From: Deltaproteobacteria bacterium
GTDB lineage: Bacteria > Desulfobacterota_B > Binatia > UBA9968
Assembly: GCA_027297485.1 (NCBI GenBank)
Contig: JAPUHZ010000190.1
Span: 1 to 5,894, forward strand
DNA length: 5,894 nt
Direction: 5' to 3'
Shown here: positions 5,625 through 5,894 of the stretch, in pieces
Layout of the letters: every line of letters begins with the position of its first letter
How positions within the stretch are numbered: position 1 is the stretch's first letter
The notes under the pieces: generated by a model
Seen by the model: only the letters and a program-made list of their open reading frames with translations
What the model was told of the DNA's origin: nothing
Database searches by the model: none
Program-made: the position numbers and the translations under genes

Positions 5625-5894
5625 ATGACTTTCTTGTTCATGAGGTTGTGAGCTGATGCCTCAGCCCCAGGTCTTTTAGAAAAGGGAAGCACCTACGGAT
5701 AACCTGCCCTCTCCACAAACGATTCGATTCTTAGGCGCTTGATCATAATGTGAACGCGACCAATGTCTACACAGCTGTCCGTAGTCAGCGTCGCTCGGCC
5801 ACGGAGGGTCTGGCGCCCCTTGCGTTTGGGAACCCACATTTCGCTGTGTGGCCGGGCCCTGCTCTTCCGTGGGTTCACCGGGGCAGCAGGGTGA
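5625..5894. other. Upstream region of the broken gene and window edge, no supported gene
   Basis: This 270-nt stretch should hold the promoter of the minus-strand gene, but I see no clear -35/-10 pair. A minus-strand open frame runs from the right edge to a stop at 5693-5695 (HPAAPVNPRKSR... to ...ESFVERAGYP), and a short plus-strand frame runs from ATG 5763 to TGA 5892-5894 (43 codons). They overlap in opposite directions, both are Arg-rich, and neither resembles a family I know. At most one is real and possibly neither is. A small hairpin (GCTGA 5652-5656, TCAGC 5661-5665) sits just before the gene's in-frame upstream stop. Confidence 0.4.

Noticed and set aside
5652..5665. GCTGA-TGCC-TCAGC hairpin upstream of the broken gene
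   Set aside because: Five base pairs with a four-base loop, no T-tract and no operator-like context; too weak to call a regulatory site.
5693..5894. Overlapping opposite-strand open frames at the right edge
   Set aside because: Both are short and Arg-rich with no motif, and one runs off the window. There is not enough to support either as a gene.

Overview
The window looks like a piece of an uncultivated, moderately GC-rich bacterial genome (about 50-55% G+C by eye). The gene types are a DUF-like envelope protein, a dolichyl-phosphate-mannose-synthase-type glycosyltransferase, a DPDLW-type multi-pass membrane protein and a membrane-fused spermidine-synthase-like protein. These fit deep-branching phyla such as Nitrospirota, Methylomirabilota or Desulfobacterota. 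That taxonomic guess is weak and rests only on family resemblance.

Layout. The left half (1-3286) is transcribed to the right. It holds the 3' end of an unidentified envelope-type protein (to 233), a 246-nt gap, a four-helix EamA/SMR-type small transporter (480-824), a GT2 glycosyltransferase 11 nt downstream (836-1597), and a large polytopic membrane protein with a soluble C-terminal domain (about 1709-3286). These last three could form one envelope glycosylation unit. The GT2 would load a sugar onto polyprenyl phosphate, the small transporter would move the lipid-linked sugar across the membrane, and the GT-C-like protein could use it on the outer face. This is inference; the substrates are unknown. 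The genes converge on a short region (3287-3483) that holds at best a weak terminator.

The right half (3484-5624) is the notable part. It holds one gene for a membrane-fused spermidine-synthase-like (SAM-dependent methyltransferase fold) protein on the minus strand, but its middle third lies on the plus strand. The N-terminal part reads leftward from 5624 to about 5178, the C-terminal part reads leftward from about 4600 to 3484, and the segment between (about 4601-5177) reads rightward. Flipping that segment back joins both ends exactly in frame at a shared 3-bp GGA/TCC: ...LAFG|QWLAH... and ...VEID|PTIIRL.... It rebuilds an uninterrupted SAM-binding region. The flipped gene is 2141 nt. With the one base that a frameshift near 4820-4857 shows is missing, it becomes 2142 nt, which is exactly 713 codons plus a stop. 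An in-frame amber codon (4273-4275) is a third lesion. The locus is therefore a broken gene as sequenced. It may be a real decaying pseudogene made by microhomology-mediated inversion, an intragenic inversion that switches in the population, or an amplification/assembly chimera. The sequence alone cannot decide.

The last 270 nt (5625-5894) contain no gene that I can support.
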